From an uncultured Pelagibacteraceae bacterium (GTDB lineage: Bacteria > Pseudomonadota > Alphaproteobacteria > Pelagibacterales > Pelagibacteraceae), in NCBI GenBank assembly GCA_905616445.1, contig CAJQSV010000001.1, positions 1 to 64,000 on the forward strand: 64,000 bases of DNA. Direction: 5' to 3'. A model generated the notes under the pieces. The model was not told the origin of the DNA. It ran no database searches and was given only the letters and a program-made list of their open reading frames with translations. The translations under genes and the position numbers were made by a program. This document shows, one piece after another, positions 9,162 through 19,389 of this stretch (within the stretch, counting starts at the first letter, position 1; each line of letters begins with the position of its first letter).

Positions 9162-10785
9162 TTTTATTTTCTGAGTTTTTTTTTGCAGCTTTAATAAAAG
9201 AAGAGAATAGTGGATGTGGTGCGAAAGGTCTAGACTTAAATTCAGGGTGATATTGCACACCAATGAACCACGGATGATTTTCAAATTCTATCGTCTCAGG
9301 CAATGATCCGTCTGGTGAAAATCCAGAAAAAATAAGGCCTTTTTTTTCTAATTTAGATCTTAAATTCTTATTGACCTCATATCTATGTCTGTGTCTTTCG
9401 TTGATTGTATTAGACTTGTATATTTTACTTATTAAAGAATTTTTTTTTAATTTAGCTTTGTAAGAACCTAATCTCATAGTACCACCTAAGTTTTTTTGAC
9501 TTCCTTTTTGAGTTCCTTTTCCTTTAATCCATTCATGCATTAAGCCAACTACATGAGTTCCACTATTACTAAATTCACTTGAAGTTGCTTTCTTAATGCC
9601 CAGGATGTTTCTTGCTGATTCTATAATAGCCATTTGCATACCAAAGCAAATTCCAAAAAAAGGAACCTTATATTTTCTTGCGTAGGCTATAGCCTCGATT
9701 TTACCTTCTGTTCCTCTTGCACCAAAGCCACCTGGTATAAGAATAGCGCTATAATCTTTTAAAACTTTATTTACATTTTTTTTATTTATTTTTACTGAAT
9801 CTACCCATTGAACATTAAGATCTACATCATTGCTTAAAGAGCCATGGATCAATGCTTCATCTAAAGATTTATATGCATCCTTAAGGTCAACATATTTACC
9901 TACGATGGCAACAGAAACTTTTTTCCTTTTAGACCTAATTTTTGTAATAATATCTTTCCATATTTTTAAATTGGCTTTATTTTTCTCTTTTAATCCAAAG
10001 ATATTAAGAATTTTTTTATCTAATTTTTCTTCATCGTACTTAATGGGGACTTCATAGATAGATTTAACATCGATCGATTGAATCACGTGTTCTGGATCAA
10101 CATTACAAAATAAAGAAATTTTTTTCTTTTCTTCCTTGGGAATGATCTTTTCAGATCTACAAATTATAATATCAGGCTGAATACCTATACTTCTTAGCTC
10201 TTTTACAGAATGTTGTGTTGGCTTTGTTTTTAGTTCTCCTGAAGCCTGTATGTACGGAACTAAAGTAAGATGAATAAATAAACTTTTTTTTTTTCCTTCT
10301 TCGTTAGAAAATTGTCTAATAGCTTCTAAAAATGGCAAGCTTTCTATGTCTCCGACTGTACCGCCGATTTCACATATTACAAAATCTTCTTTATAAACCT
10401 TGTTAAAAATAAATTTTTTTATATGATTTGTAACGTGAGGAATAATTTGTACTGTGCTTCCTAAATACTCTCCTTTTCTCTCTTTCTCAATAATATCTTT
10501 ATAAATTTGACCGGTAGTAATATTATCTTCTTTAGTAGCAGGTCTGTCAGTAAATCTTTCGTAATGCCCAAGATCTAAATCTGTCTCTGCTCCATCATCA
10601 GTGACAAAAACTTCTCCGTGCTCAAAGGGATTCATTGTTCCTGGATCAACATTTAAATAAGGATCTAATTTTCTTATCTTCACCCTATAGCCTCTTAGCT
10701 GAAGCAATGAAGCTAGTGATGCTGAAGTTAAACCTTTACCTAGTGATGAAACCACGCCGCCAGTTACGAATATATATCGCGCCAT
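9154..10785 (-). CDS. pyrG: CTP synthase
   Basis: 543 aa; [15 protein letters not shown]-terminus and [10 protein letters not shown] / GICFGMQ amidotransferase motifs. Confidence 0.98.
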   Translation of the reverse strand: MARYIFVTGGVVSSLGKGLTSASLASLLQLRGYRVKIRKLDPYLNVDPGTMNPFEHGEVFVTDDGAETDLDLGHYERFTDRPATKEDNITTGQIYKDIIEKERKGEYLGSTVQIIPHVTNHIKKFIFNKVYKEDFVICEIGGTVGDIESLPFLEAIRQFSNEEGKKKSLFIHLTLVPYIQASGELKTKPTQHSVKELRSIGIQPDIIICRSEKIIPKEEKKKISLFCNVDPEHVIQSIDVKSIYEVPIKYDEEKLDKKILNIFGLKEKNKANLKIWKDIITKIRSKRKKVSVAIVGKYVDLKDAYKSLDEALIHGSLSNDVDLNVQWVDSVKINKKNVNKVLKDYSAILIPGGFGARGTEGKIEAIAYARKYKVPFFGICFGMQMAIIESARNILGIKKATSSEFSNSGTHVVGLMHEWIKGKGTQKGSQKNLGGTMRLGSYKAKLKKNSLISKIYKSNTINERHRHRYEVNKNLRSKLEKKGLIFSGFSPDGSLPETIEFENHPWFIGVQYHPEFKSRPFAPHPLFSSFIKAAKKNSENKND

Positions 10786-10824
10786 GGAAAAATATTATAG
10801 CGATTTTAATTTTAAAAACAAAGA

Positions 10825-11133
10825 TTATTTTTGGTTTTCAGGAATCTGTGGAAGGTTTTTATTTTGATCTTTTTCCTTTTCTAAATCGATTACAGATTGA
10901 ACTTCTTTTATTTCATCATGTGAAATAGAAACCAAAACAACGCTAGTGATGATAAAAAAAACAGCTAGTATTGAAGTAAATTTAGTAAGAAAATCTCCAG
11001 CTGATCTTGAGGATGTGAAATTATCCTGTGAAACACCCAGGCCCAAAGCCCCTCCCTCAGATCTTTGCAATAAAATTACAACAACTAACAAAACAGCTAT
11101 AATAATATTTATTGTAAGTAATATGCTTTCCAT
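10825..11133 (-). CDS. secG: Preprotein translocase subunit SecG
   Basis: 102 aa; two TMs, LLQRSEGGALGLG motif; between pyrG and tpiA as in other alphaproteobacteria. Confidence 0.93.
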   Translation of the reverse strand: MESILLTINIIIAVLLVVVILLQRSEGGALGLGVSQDNFTSSRSAGDFLTKFTSILAVFFIITSVVLVSISHDEIKEVQSVIDLEKEKDQNKNLPQIPENQK

Positions 11134-11138
11134 GCGTT

Positions 11139-11900
11139 CTATCTATAGTAATTTTTTATTATATCAATAAAATTTTTATCTGACTTTGAGGCACCTCCAA
11201 TTAAAAAGCCGTCTATCTCGTTTAATTTTTTAAACCTTTTAATGTTTTTACCGTCTACGGAACCACCGTACAAAACTACTGGCAAATATTTTTTTTTAAA
11301 AATATTTTTTAATATTTTCTTAATAAATATTGTTGTCTTCAATAAATCATCTGCTTCAGGAATCTGCCCAGTACCAATTGACCAAATTGGTTCGTAGGCG
11401 ATAATTATATTATTAAAATTAAATTTTTCTTCTAAAACATTTTTGATTTGATTTTCTAACACTTCAAAAGTTTTGTTATTTAATTTATGTTCTTTGTTTT
11501 CACCTATGCAGAAAACTACTTTTAGTTTATTGTTTAATGAGTTTTCTACTTTACTTTTAAGCATTGCATCCGTATCTCCCTCTGAACGATTGTCTGAATG
11601 CCCAACTATAATATATTGAGCTCCAACACTTTTGATCATTAACGGACTAATAGCACCAGTGTTAGCTCCGTAATTATCTTTATGGTAACAATTCTGAGCG
11701 CCAATAGAAATTATTTTTTTTAAAAAAAATTTTGAATAGCTTTGAAGTAAAGTATGTGGTGGCGTAACAACTATTTTGTATTTTTTATTAAATTTCTTAT
11801 CCGATTTAATAAATTTATTTATTTTATCAAGAATACTAATGGATTTAGGAACGCCAAACATTTTCCAGTTTCCAATAAAATATTTTATGTTGTTTGCCAT
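11139..11900 (-). CDS. tpiA: Triosephosphate isomerase
   Basis: 253 aa; GNWKMFG, VGHSDNRS and AYEPIWSIGTG motifs. Confidence 0.97.
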   Translation of the reverse strand: MANNIKYFIGNWKMFGVPKSISILDKINKFIKSDKKFNKKYKIVVTPPHTLLQSYSKFFLKKIISIGAQNCYHKDNYGANTGAISPLMIKSVGAQYIIVGHSDNRSEGDTDAMLKSKVENSLNNKLKVVFCIGENKEHKLNNKTFEVLENQIKNVLEEKFNFNNIIIAYEPIWSIGTGQIPEADDLLKTTIFIKKILKNIFKKKYLPVVLYGGSVDGKNIKRFKKLNEIDGFLIGGASKSDKNFIDIIKNYYR

Positions 11901-11913
11901 ATTTAATTTTTTA

Positions 11914-11938
11914 ATCTATATGTGTGTTAAATATAGAT
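11914..11938. promoter_or_regulatory. Inverted repeat in the tpiA/ppiD-like divergent intergenic region
   Basis: ATCTATAT (11914-11921) and ATATAGAT (11931-11938), 9-nt spacer. Confidence 0.35.
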
Positions 11939-11958
11939 CGTTCTATTAAATTAAAACA

Positions 11959-13413
11959 ATGCTTACATCAATAAGAAAAGCAACTACATCTCTTTTAGCT
12001 AAAATTTTAATAGCTATAATTATTTTACCTTTCCTTTTTTGGGGTATGGGTGACGTATTTAGAACTGGAAACCAAAATATTGTAGTTACAATAAACTCTG
12101 AAAAAGTAAGCGCCCAAAATTTTGTTGAATACGTAAATAGGCTCAACCTAACTGAACAGCAGAGAAGCACCATGGCTAAAACAGATTTATTAAATAAAAT
12201 CTTATCTGATTACGTGGGAAAGAAAATTATTGCTCTTGAAATAATAGATCAAGGAGTGAACTTAAACAATCAATCACTTAAAGAAATTATAACTACAGAT
12301 GAAACTTTTAAAAAAGATAATAAATTTTCTAGAACGGAATATGAAAAATTTTTATTAGAGAGCGGAATAAGCGCGCCTGTTTTCGAAAAAAATATTGCAG
12401 CACAACATAAAAAAAGACAATTACTAACTTTTTTATCTGAGGGTGTAAATTTACCAGAATTTTTAATTGAACAAGAATATATAAATGAAAATCAAATAAA
12501 AACAATTCAATATCTAGAGTTAGACAGTTTGTATAAAAAATATTTAATACCAGAAGTAGAGATTACAAAAACTTATGAATCAAATAAAAATCTTTTCACT
12601 CAAGATTTTAAAAAAATAAATTATGTAGAGCTTCTTCCAAATAATTTAACAGGCCAAAAAGAATACAACGAATCTTATTTTGAAAAAATTGATGGGATTG
12701 AGAATGCTATTTTAGACGGTGGTAAAATGATTGATTTTGTTAAGGAATTTAATTTATCTTTAGTAGTTTTGAACGAAACAAATAGATTAAAAAAAGATAA
12801 AATAGGTAATGATATAAAAAAAATTGACAACAATCTTTTTATAAAAATTTTTAATCCTAAAATTTTAAAACAACCTGAGTTAATAAATATTAATAATAAA
12901 TATTATTTAAGTGAAGTCTTAAATATAGATAAAATCACAAGAACTTTGAAAGATGAAGAAATTAAAGAAGCTATCGTTTCACAATTAAAAACAAAACATA
13001 TAATTGAAAGCAACACTAAGATTGTAAAAGATATGTCTGAAGGAACATTTAACAATAAACAGTTTCAAAAATTTAGCAAAGATAACAGTTTAGAAATTAA
13101 AAAAATAACAATCAAGGGCATTAAAGATGAAACTGTTTTTAATTCAGATATCATTAAAGAAATTTTTAAAGTTAATGACGGAAGTTTTCAATTAATTACA
13201 GATAGTTTATTAACTAAGAATTATATAATTCTGGCAAAAAAAACTGAAAAATTACCGTTTAACAAAAATATAAAAGATTACGAGCAATATAAAACTAAAG
13301 CCAAATTTAATTTAGCCAATCAAATTTATAGTACTTTTGATGAATCGATTAACAGTAAGTACGATGTAAAAATAAATGAAAAAGTATTAAATCGTATTAA
13401 AAATACTCTCTAA
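11959..13413 (+). CDS. SurA N-terminal domain / PpiD-like membrane-anchored periplasmic chaperone
   Basis: 484 aa; MLTSIRKATTSLLAKI...FWGMGDVF N-terminal anchor, SurA_N-like region; upstream of trpE. Confidence 0.8.
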   Translation: MLTSIRKATTSLLAKILIAIIILPFLFWGMGDVFRTGNQNIVVTINSEKVSAQNFVEYVNRLNLTEQQRSTMAKTDLLNKILSDYVGKKIIALEIIDQGVNLNNQSLKEIITTDETFKKDNKFSRTEYEKFLLESGISAPVFEKNIAAQHKKRQLLTFLSEGVNLPEFLIEQEYINENQIKTIQYLELDSLYKKYLIPEVEITKTYESNKNLFTQDFKKINYVELLPNNLTGQKEYNESYFEKIDGIENAILDGGKMIDFVKEFNLSLVVLNETNRLKKDKIGNDIKKIDNNLFIKIFNPKILKQPELININNKYYLSEVLNIDKITRTLKDEEIKEAIVSQLKTKHIIESNTKIVKDMSEGTFNNKQFQKFSKDNSLEIKKITIKGIKDETVFNSDIIKEIFKVNDGSFQLITDSLLTKNYIILAKKTEKLPFNKNIKDYEQYKTKAKFNLANQIYSTFDESINSKYDVKINEKVLNRIKNTL

Positions 13414-14870
13414 TGAAACTAAATATTAGTTTTAGTTCTTTTAAAAAAAAACACAAATCAAAGAAAAACCAGCTAATTTACAGTGTCAAAAAGTGTAAAG
13501 ATTATAAGCAAGTTGAAAATATATTTAATTTTTTACTGGTTGAAAAAAATAGCTTTATTTTTGAGTCTGTTGAAAAAGGAAAAATTAGAGGGCAATATAC
13601 AATAGTAGGATTAAACCCTGATAAAATATGGGATATTAATAAAGATGCTATTACAGAAAATTTTGAAGGTAAAAAAAAGACTATTATTGAAAAGCCTTTA
13701 AATTTTCTAAATAACTTAATTCATAAATTTAATACTAAAGTTCCAAGTGGCATTCCTAAGATGGCTGCCATGCTTGTTGGTTATTTTTCTTACGATATTA
13801 TTAGATATGTAGAAAATATTCCCGATAAGTGCATAGATGATCTTAAAATTCCAGATGTAAGAATGATGAGACCAAAAAATTTAGTTATTTATGACAACCT
13901 GAAAAAGAAAATATATTTTATCGAAAACATTTATGCAGAAACTAAAATTAAAAATTATTTCGAAAAATACCAATCTATTCAAAAAAACTTTGAAACTTAC
14001 GAAGATTATAGCAACATAAAATTACCAGTAAAATTTACTTACCATAAAAATAAAAACAAAATCAAAAGCAATATTTCAAAAAATAAATTTAAAAATTATG
14101 TGAAGAAAGCTAAAAAATACATTGCTAAAGGAGATGTTTTTCAAGTAGTTTTGAGCCAGAGATTTGAGAGAAAAATTAATAAAACACCACTTGAGATTTA
14201 TAATCATTTAAGAATATCAAACCCTTCTCCATTTATGTTTTATTTTAATTTTGAAGATTTTAAAATAATTGGTAGCAGTCCTGAAATTTTAGTTAGGTTG
14301 AGAGACAATCAAATAACAATTAGACCAATTGCAGGAACAAGACCTAGAGGGTCTACAAAGGCTCAAGATATAAAATACGCTAAGGACCTTTTAAAAGACA
14401 AAAAAGAATTAGCTGAACATTTAATGCTGCTTGATCTTGGTAGGAATGATGTTGGGAAAGTATCAAAAGTTAATTCTGTTAAAGTAACCGAAAGTTTTAC
14501 CATAGAGAAATACTCACACGTAATGCACATTGTATCTAATGTTGTTGGTAAATTTGATAGTAAAAATTCTTTATTTGAAACTTTACTATCTGGCTTTCCA
14601 GCAGGAACTGTTAGTGGCGCTCCTAAAATTAGAGCTATGGAAATTATTGATGAACTTGAAAAAAATAAACGTAAACTTTATGCTGGTGGAATAGGATATT
14701 TTACACCAGGAAAAGAATTTGATACCTGCATTACTTTAAGAACGGCACTAATTAAAAATGATAAATTTTACGTGCAATCTGGCGCGGGTATAGTTGCAGA
14801 TAGCGTGCCTGAAAAAGAATATCAAGAAACAGTTAACAAGGCTAAAGCTTTAATGAGTGCGGTTGATTAA
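13413..14870 (+). CDS. trpE: Anthranilate synthase component I
   Basis: 485 aa; PIAGTRPRG, HLMLLDLGRNDVG and FPAGTVSGAPK motifs. Confidence 0.97.
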   Translation: MKLNISFSSFKKKHKSKKNQLIYSVKKCKDYKQVENIFNFLLVEKNSFIFESVEKGKIRGQYTIVGLNPDKIWDINKDAITENFEGKKKTIIEKPLNFLNNLIHKFNTKVPSGIPKMAAMLVGYFSYDIIRYVENIPDKCIDDLKIPDVRMMRPKNLVIYDNLKKKIYFIENIYAETKIKNYFEKYQSIQKNFETYEDYSNIKLPVKFTYHKNKNKIKSNISKNKFKNYVKKAKKYIAKGDVFQVVLSQRFERKINKTPLEIYNHLRISNPSPFMFYFNFEDFKIIGSSPEILVRLRDNQITIRPIAGTRPRGSTKAQDIKYAKDLLKDKKELAEHLMLLDLGRNDVGKVSKVNSVKVTESFTIEKYSHVMHIVSNVVGKFDSKNSLFETLLSGFPAGTVSGAPKIRAMEIIDELEKNKRKLYAGGIGYFTPGKEFDTCITLRTALIKNDKFYVQSGAGIVADSVPEKEYQETVNKAKALMSAVD

Positions 14871-15437
14871 ATGAAAGTTTTACTTATAGATAATTACGAT
14901 AGTTTTACTTACAATTTGTTTCACTATATCTCAAAACTTAAATGCAAAGTAGATGTAGTTAGAAATGATAATATTACATCTAAAGAAATTGTTAAAAAAA
15001 AATATAATAAAATTGTTATTTCTCCAGGTCCTGGCAATCCATCACAGGCTGGCAACTGTATTAAAATTGTAAAAGATCTTCACAAAGATTTACCTATTCT
15101 AGGCGTCTGTTTAGGTCATCAAATTATTGGACAAGTTTTTGGTGGTAAAATTATAAGAGCCAAAAATTTAATGCATGGAAAAATGAGTAAAATATATTTT
15201 AAAAAAATTGGCATATTTAAAAATTTTAAATCACCATTTGATGCCACAAGATACCACAGTCTAGTTGTGGACAGTAAAACTTTACCTAATTGTTTGTTAA
15301 TTACAGCTGAAACTAAGAATAAAACTATAATGGGAATTATGCATAATCAATACGATATACATGGGGTGCAATTTCATCCTGAGAGCATTAATACAAAAGT
15401 TGGTATGCAATTAATCAAAAATTTTATAAACAATTAA
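14871..15437 (+). CDS. trpG: Anthranilate synthase component II (glutamine amidotransferase)
   Basis: 188 aa; NYDSFTYNL, GVCLGHQ and HPESI motifs. Confidence 0.96.
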   Translation: MKVLLIDNYDSFTYNLFHYISKLKCKVDVVRNDNITSKEIVKKKYNKIVISPGPGNPSQAGNCIKIVKDLHKDLPILGVCLGHQIIGQVFGGKIIRAKNLMHGKMSKIYFKKIGIFKNFKSPFDATRYHSLVVDSKTLPNCLLITAETKNKTIMGIMHNQYDIHGVQFHPESINTKVGMQLIKNFINN

Positions 15438-15439
15438 TA

Positions 15440-16438
15440 TTGATGACAGATTTTGTTAAAAAATTAGAATCTAAAGAAAACCTTTCTTTTGAAGAGAGTA
15501 AAAGTCTTTTTTCAAATATTATGGAGGGCAAATATGACGAAAATATTATCATAAAAATTCTAAATGCACTCTCCAGCAAAGGTGAAAATAAAGATGAATT
15601 AGCTGGAGGTATTTTCGTCATGAGATCAAAAGCCGCTCTAGTTAGAGCCCCAAGTGGAACGGTTGATACTTGCGGAACAGGTGGAGATGGTCAAAATTCT
15701 CTAAATATTTCAACAGCTGCAGCAATTGTTTTGGCAAGTATTGGTATTAGAGTTGCCAAGCATGGTAACAAAGCAGTTTCGTCAAACTGTGGATCAGCAG
15801 ATGTTTTAGAAGCATTAAAAATTAATATTAATTTAAAACCACAGGAAGCTGAGCGGTCAATTGAAAAAGTTAATTTTGCTTTTATGTTTGCTCCTAACTA
15901 TCACCAAGCAATGAAGCATGTAGCTAGTGCTAGAAAAAAAATAGCTAAAAAAACTATTTTTAATTTGATTGGACCTTTAAGTAGTCCCGCGCAAGTTAAA
16001 AAACAAGTCGTTGGAGTTTTTGATGAAAAATGGATGATTCCATTTGCTGAAGCTTTAAAAGAAAATAATGCTGAGAATGCTTTCGTTGTTCATAGTGAGG
16101 ATGGGATGGATGAAATCTCACCTTTCGCAAAAACAAAGATTGTAGAACTAAATAATGGAAATATTAAAAGTTTTTTTATTAATCCTGCTGATTTAAATAT
16201 TACTAATAAAAATAAAGAAAATTTAAAAGGAAAAAATGCTGAATATAACGCTAAAAAAATAATAGATATATTTAAAGGTGAAGACAATGAATTCTCAGAC
16301 TCGGTTGCTTTAAATGCAGCCGCAGGTTTAGTAGTATCAAATAAAGAAAAAGATTTTAAAAAAGCTTATGAGGTTAGCAAAAAACATTTAAAATCTGGTA
16401 AAGTTTACAAACATTTAGAAAAAATTCAGGCTGTTTAA
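15440..16438 (+). CDS. trpD: Anthranilate phosphoribosyltransferase
   Basis: 332 aa; DTCGTGGDGQNSLNIST and KHGNKAVSS motifs. Confidence 0.97.
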   Translation: MMTDFVKKLESKENLSFEESKSLFSNIMEGKYDENIIIKILNALSSKGENKDELAGGIFVMRSKAALVRAPSGTVDTCGTGGDGQNSLNISTAAAIVLASIGIRVAKHGNKAVSSNCGSADVLEALKININLKPQEAERSIEKVNFAFMFAPNYHQAMKHVASARKKIAKKTIFNLIGPLSSPAQVKKQVVGVFDEKWMIPFAEALKENNAENAFVVHSEDGMDEISPFAKTKIVELNNGNIKSFFINPADLNITNKNKENLKGKNAEYNAKKIIDIFKGEDNEFSDSVALNAAAGLVVSNKEKDFKKAYEVSKKHLKSGKVYKHLEKIQAV

Positions 16439-17241
16439 TGGAAAATATTTTAGAAAAAATTATTAAACAAAAAAAAGAAGATCTTAAAACTATAAAAGAA
16501 ACAATTTCACTAAATACAATAGAAAATAAAATAAAGTCTATTGATAGTTTTTTAGATTTTAAAAAAACTTTAATTAACAATCATGAATTAAAAAAAGTTT
16601 CTTTGATAGCTGAAATTAAAAAAGCTAGCCCTTCTGCAGGAATTATAGTTAAAGATTTTGATCATTTAAAAATTGCTAATTTATACTGTAATAATAATGC
16701 TGTCTGTCTATCTGTTTTAACTGAGGAAAAGTTTTTTTTGGGAAATCCAAATTATATTACTGATATAAAAAAAAAAATTAAACTACCTGTTTTAGCTAAA
16801 GATTTTTTTATCGATCCTTATCAAGTGCCTTATTCAAAAAGTTTTGGCTGTGATTGTATTATAATAATTTTATCTGCTTTGTCAGAAAACCAAGCAGATG
16901 AAATTTATGATGAGGCATTAAAAAATAAGTTAAGCGTTATTGTGGAGGTCCATGATGAAAATGAAGCCGAGCGAGCTTTAAAATATAATGAAGCGATAAT
17001 AGGTATTAATAATAGAGACCTTAAAACTTTAAATGTTTCTTTAGAAAATTCAGTTAGAATTAAAAAAAAATTAACTTCGCACCAAGGTCCATTAATCTCT
17101 GAAAGTGGAATTAAAAATCAAAAAGATGCTCAGTACATTTACGACAATACGGGTATTAAAAACTTCTTAATTGGTGAATCACTTCTCGCTAACGGCGAAC
17201 CAAGCAAACTAATCAAAGATATATTATCAATAAGCCTTTAA
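16438..17241 (+). CDS. trpC: Indole-3-glycerol phosphate synthase
   Basis: 267 aa; LIAEIKKASPSAG, IGINNRDL and SESGI motifs. Confidence 0.97.
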   Translation: MENILEKIIKQKKEDLKTIKETISLNTIENKIKSIDSFLDFKKTLINNHELKKVSLIAEIKKASPSAGIIVKDFDHLKIANLYCNNNAVCLSVLTEEKFFLGNPNYITDIKKKIKLPVLAKDFFIDPYQVPYSKSFGCDCIIIILSALSENQADEIYDEALKNKLSVIVEVHDENEAERALKYNEAIIGINNRDLKTLNVSLENSVRIKKKLTSHQGPLISESGIKNQKDAQYIYDNTGIKNFLIGESLLANGEPSKLIKDILSISL

Positions 17242-17274
17242 AATAGAGGTTAATTAGACATTGATCTTAAAAGA

Positions 17275-17289
17275 GAACTTTTATAGAAC
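17275..17289. promoter_or_regulatory. LexA (SOS) box upstream of lexA
   Basis: GAAC-TTTTATA-GAAC, exact GAAC-N7-GAAC, 24 bp upstream of the lexA start. Confidence 0.75.
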
Positions 17290-17312
17290 ATACATGTACA
17301 GGTTTTGTTCTT

Positions 17313-17987
17313 ATGCTTACAAAAAAACAAAAAAATTTGCTTCTTTATATTAACAAGAAGATTAGATCGACTGGAGTGTCTCCTTCTTATGAGGAAATGA
17401 AAGATTCTCTCAACCTGAAGTCGAAATCAGGAATTCATAGATTAATTTCAGCTTTAGAAGAAAGAGGCTTCGTTAGAAGATTGGCACATAAAGCGAGAGC
17501 CCTTGAGGTTATTAAATTGCCAGAAAATGCAAGTGCTAATGATATCTTTAACACCTTTACTCCAAGTGTAATTAAAGGAGGTCTAGATAAAACCCCAAGT
17601 ACAGCTAGCGAGATTTCAATATTGGGTAGTATAGCGGCAGGTACTCCAATTGAGGCAATACAACAAGAGGTAGATAGAGTTGCTTTACCAGAAAATTTAC
17701 AAAACAATGGTGAGCATTACGGGCTTAAAGTTAAAGGAGATTCCATGATTGAAGCGGGTATTAATGATGGAGATACTGTTATTGTAAAAAAAACAACGAA
17801 TGTCGAAAGCGGTCAGATTGCAGTGGTATTGATTGATGATCAAGAAGCGACATTAAAAAGAATTAGAAAAAAAGGTAATACTATTGCGCTTGAGGCGGCT
17901 AATAAAAATTATGGCACTAAAATATATGCTGCTAACAGAATAAAAATTCAAGGCAAACTAGTCTCTTTGTATAGAAACTTTCATTAA
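17313..17987 (+). CDS. lexA: LexA repressor
   Basis: 224 aa; N-terminal wHTH, S24 peptidase GDSMIEAGI and catalytic Lys region. Confidence 0.97.
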   Translation: MLTKKQKNLLLYINKKIRSTGVSPSYEEMKDSLNLKSKSGIHRLISALEERGFVRRLAHKARALEVIKLPENASANDIFNTFTPSVIKGGLDKTPSTASEISILGSIAAGTPIEAIQQEVDRVALPENLQNNGEHYGLKVKGDSMIEAGINDGDTVIVKKTTNVESGQIAVVLIDDQEATLKRIRKKGNTIALEAANKNYGTKIYAANRIKIQGKLVSLYRNFH

Positions 17988-18006
17988 AATAGTCTAATTA
18001 ATTAAA

Positions 18007-19386
18007 ATGAGTTTTGTTTGTAGGTTTGCGCCCTCTCCTACTGGGCCTATTCATATTGGTGGTGTTAGAACCGCTTTATTTAATTGGCTATTAGCCAGAA
18101 AAAATAAAGGTAAATATTTTTTAAGAATAGAAGATACTGATAAAAAAAGATCTAAAGATGAGTTTAAAGATCAAATCATATCATCATTATCTTGGTTGGG
18201 TGTTGAACATGACGGTGAACCTTATATTCAATCTAAAAATATTGAAAAGCATATAGCTGTTGCAAATGAATTAATAGAAAAAGGGTTTGCTTACCCTTGT
18301 TACTGTACTGAGATAGAACTTGAAGATCAAAAAGCTTTAGCTAAAAAAAATAGTTTACCTTTTGTTTACACCCGAAAATGTAGAGATCTTAAAGAAAAAA
18401 AAGATGGACCTGTGGTTATTAGATTTAAAAGTAAAATATCCGGTTCAACATTAATTAAAGATTTAGTTCAAGGTGATAGAAATATATCAAATGCTACCAT
18501 TGAAGATTTTGTTATTTTAAGAAAAGATAAAACACCTACTTATCAATTGTCAGCTACTGTTGATGACAATGAAATGAAAATTACTTATATTATTAGAGGT
18601 GACGATCACATGATTAATTCATTTAAGCAAAAACAAATCTACGAAGCTATGGGTTGGGAAGTTCCAAATTTTGCTCACATACCTTTAATACATAGTGATA
18701 AGGGGAAAAAATTATCAAAAAGAGATAACGCCTCCACTTTAGAAGACTACAAAAAAATAGGGATTATGCCTGATGCACTTAGAAATTATCTACTTAGATT
18801 GGGCTGGTCTCATAAAGATAAAGAGATCTTCACTAAGCAAGAAAGCATTGATCTATTTGATTTAAGTGGTGTTGGAAAATCACCCTCTAAATTAGATATG
18901 TCTAGGATTCTTTCTATGAACGAGACTTATATTAAAACTATAGATGAAAAAGAGTTGTTTGCACACTTTAAAGAATACTCGGCAAAGTACAAAAAAACTT
19001 TTGATGTCTCTAAAGAAAATGCTCTTATTAAATCAATGGGCTTTTTAAAGAATAAGGCAAAAACTTTGGAGGACATATTTAATAATGCTCAATATTTAAT
19101 AAATGATGAAATGAAAATTGGAGATGAAGATAAAAAACTATTAGACGATCAAGCTAAGTTAATAGTGAAAGATTTTATAACCGAATATGAGAAGCTAACG
19201 TCTTTAAATAAAGAATCTTTAGAACCTGTAATAAAATCATTAATTGATAAACATAAGACTAATTTTAAAGGTGTTGGTCAACCAGTACGAATAGGATTAG
19301 TTGGATCAAGATTTGGTCCAGGATTATATGATGTTATTCTTTCACTGGACAAAGCTGAAGTGATCAGAAGATTAAAAAAAATATAA
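18007..19386 (+). CDS. gltX: Glutamyl-tRNA synthetase
   Basis: 459 aa; RFAPSPTGPIHIGG and KKLSKRDN motifs. Confidence 0.97.
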   Translation: MSFVCRFAPSPTGPIHIGGVRTALFNWLLARKNKGKYFLRIEDTDKKRSKDEFKDQIISSLSWLGVEHDGEPYIQSKNIEKHIAVANELIEKGFAYPCYCTEIELEDQKALAKKNSLPFVYTRKCRDLKEKKDGPVVIRFKSKISGSTLIKDLVQGDRNISNATIEDFVILRKDKTPTYQLSATVDDNEMKITYIIRGDDHMINSFKQKQIYEAMGWEVPNFAHIPLIHSDKGKKLSKRDNASTLEDYKKIGIMPDALRNYLLRLGWSHKDKEIFTKQESIDLFDLSGVGKSPSKLDMSRILSMNETYIKTIDEKELFAHFKEYSAKYKKTFDVSKENALIKSMGFLKNKAKTLEDIFNNAQYLINDEMKIGDEDKKLLDDQAKLIVKDFITEYEKLTSLNKESLEPVIKSLIDKHKTNFKGVGQPVRIGLVGSRFGPGLYDVILSLDKAEVIRRLKKI

Positions 19387-19389
19387 TCA

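Noticed and set aside
9162-9284. N-terminal extension of the kdsA ORF ([14 protein letters not shown]...)
   Set aside because: Overlaps the conserved C-terminus of pyrG; the conserved KdsA start is [13 protein letters not shown] at 9161
10635-10928. Plus-strand ORF over the pyrG start and secG end
   Set aside because: Out-of-frame antisense of conserved genes, no recognisable domain
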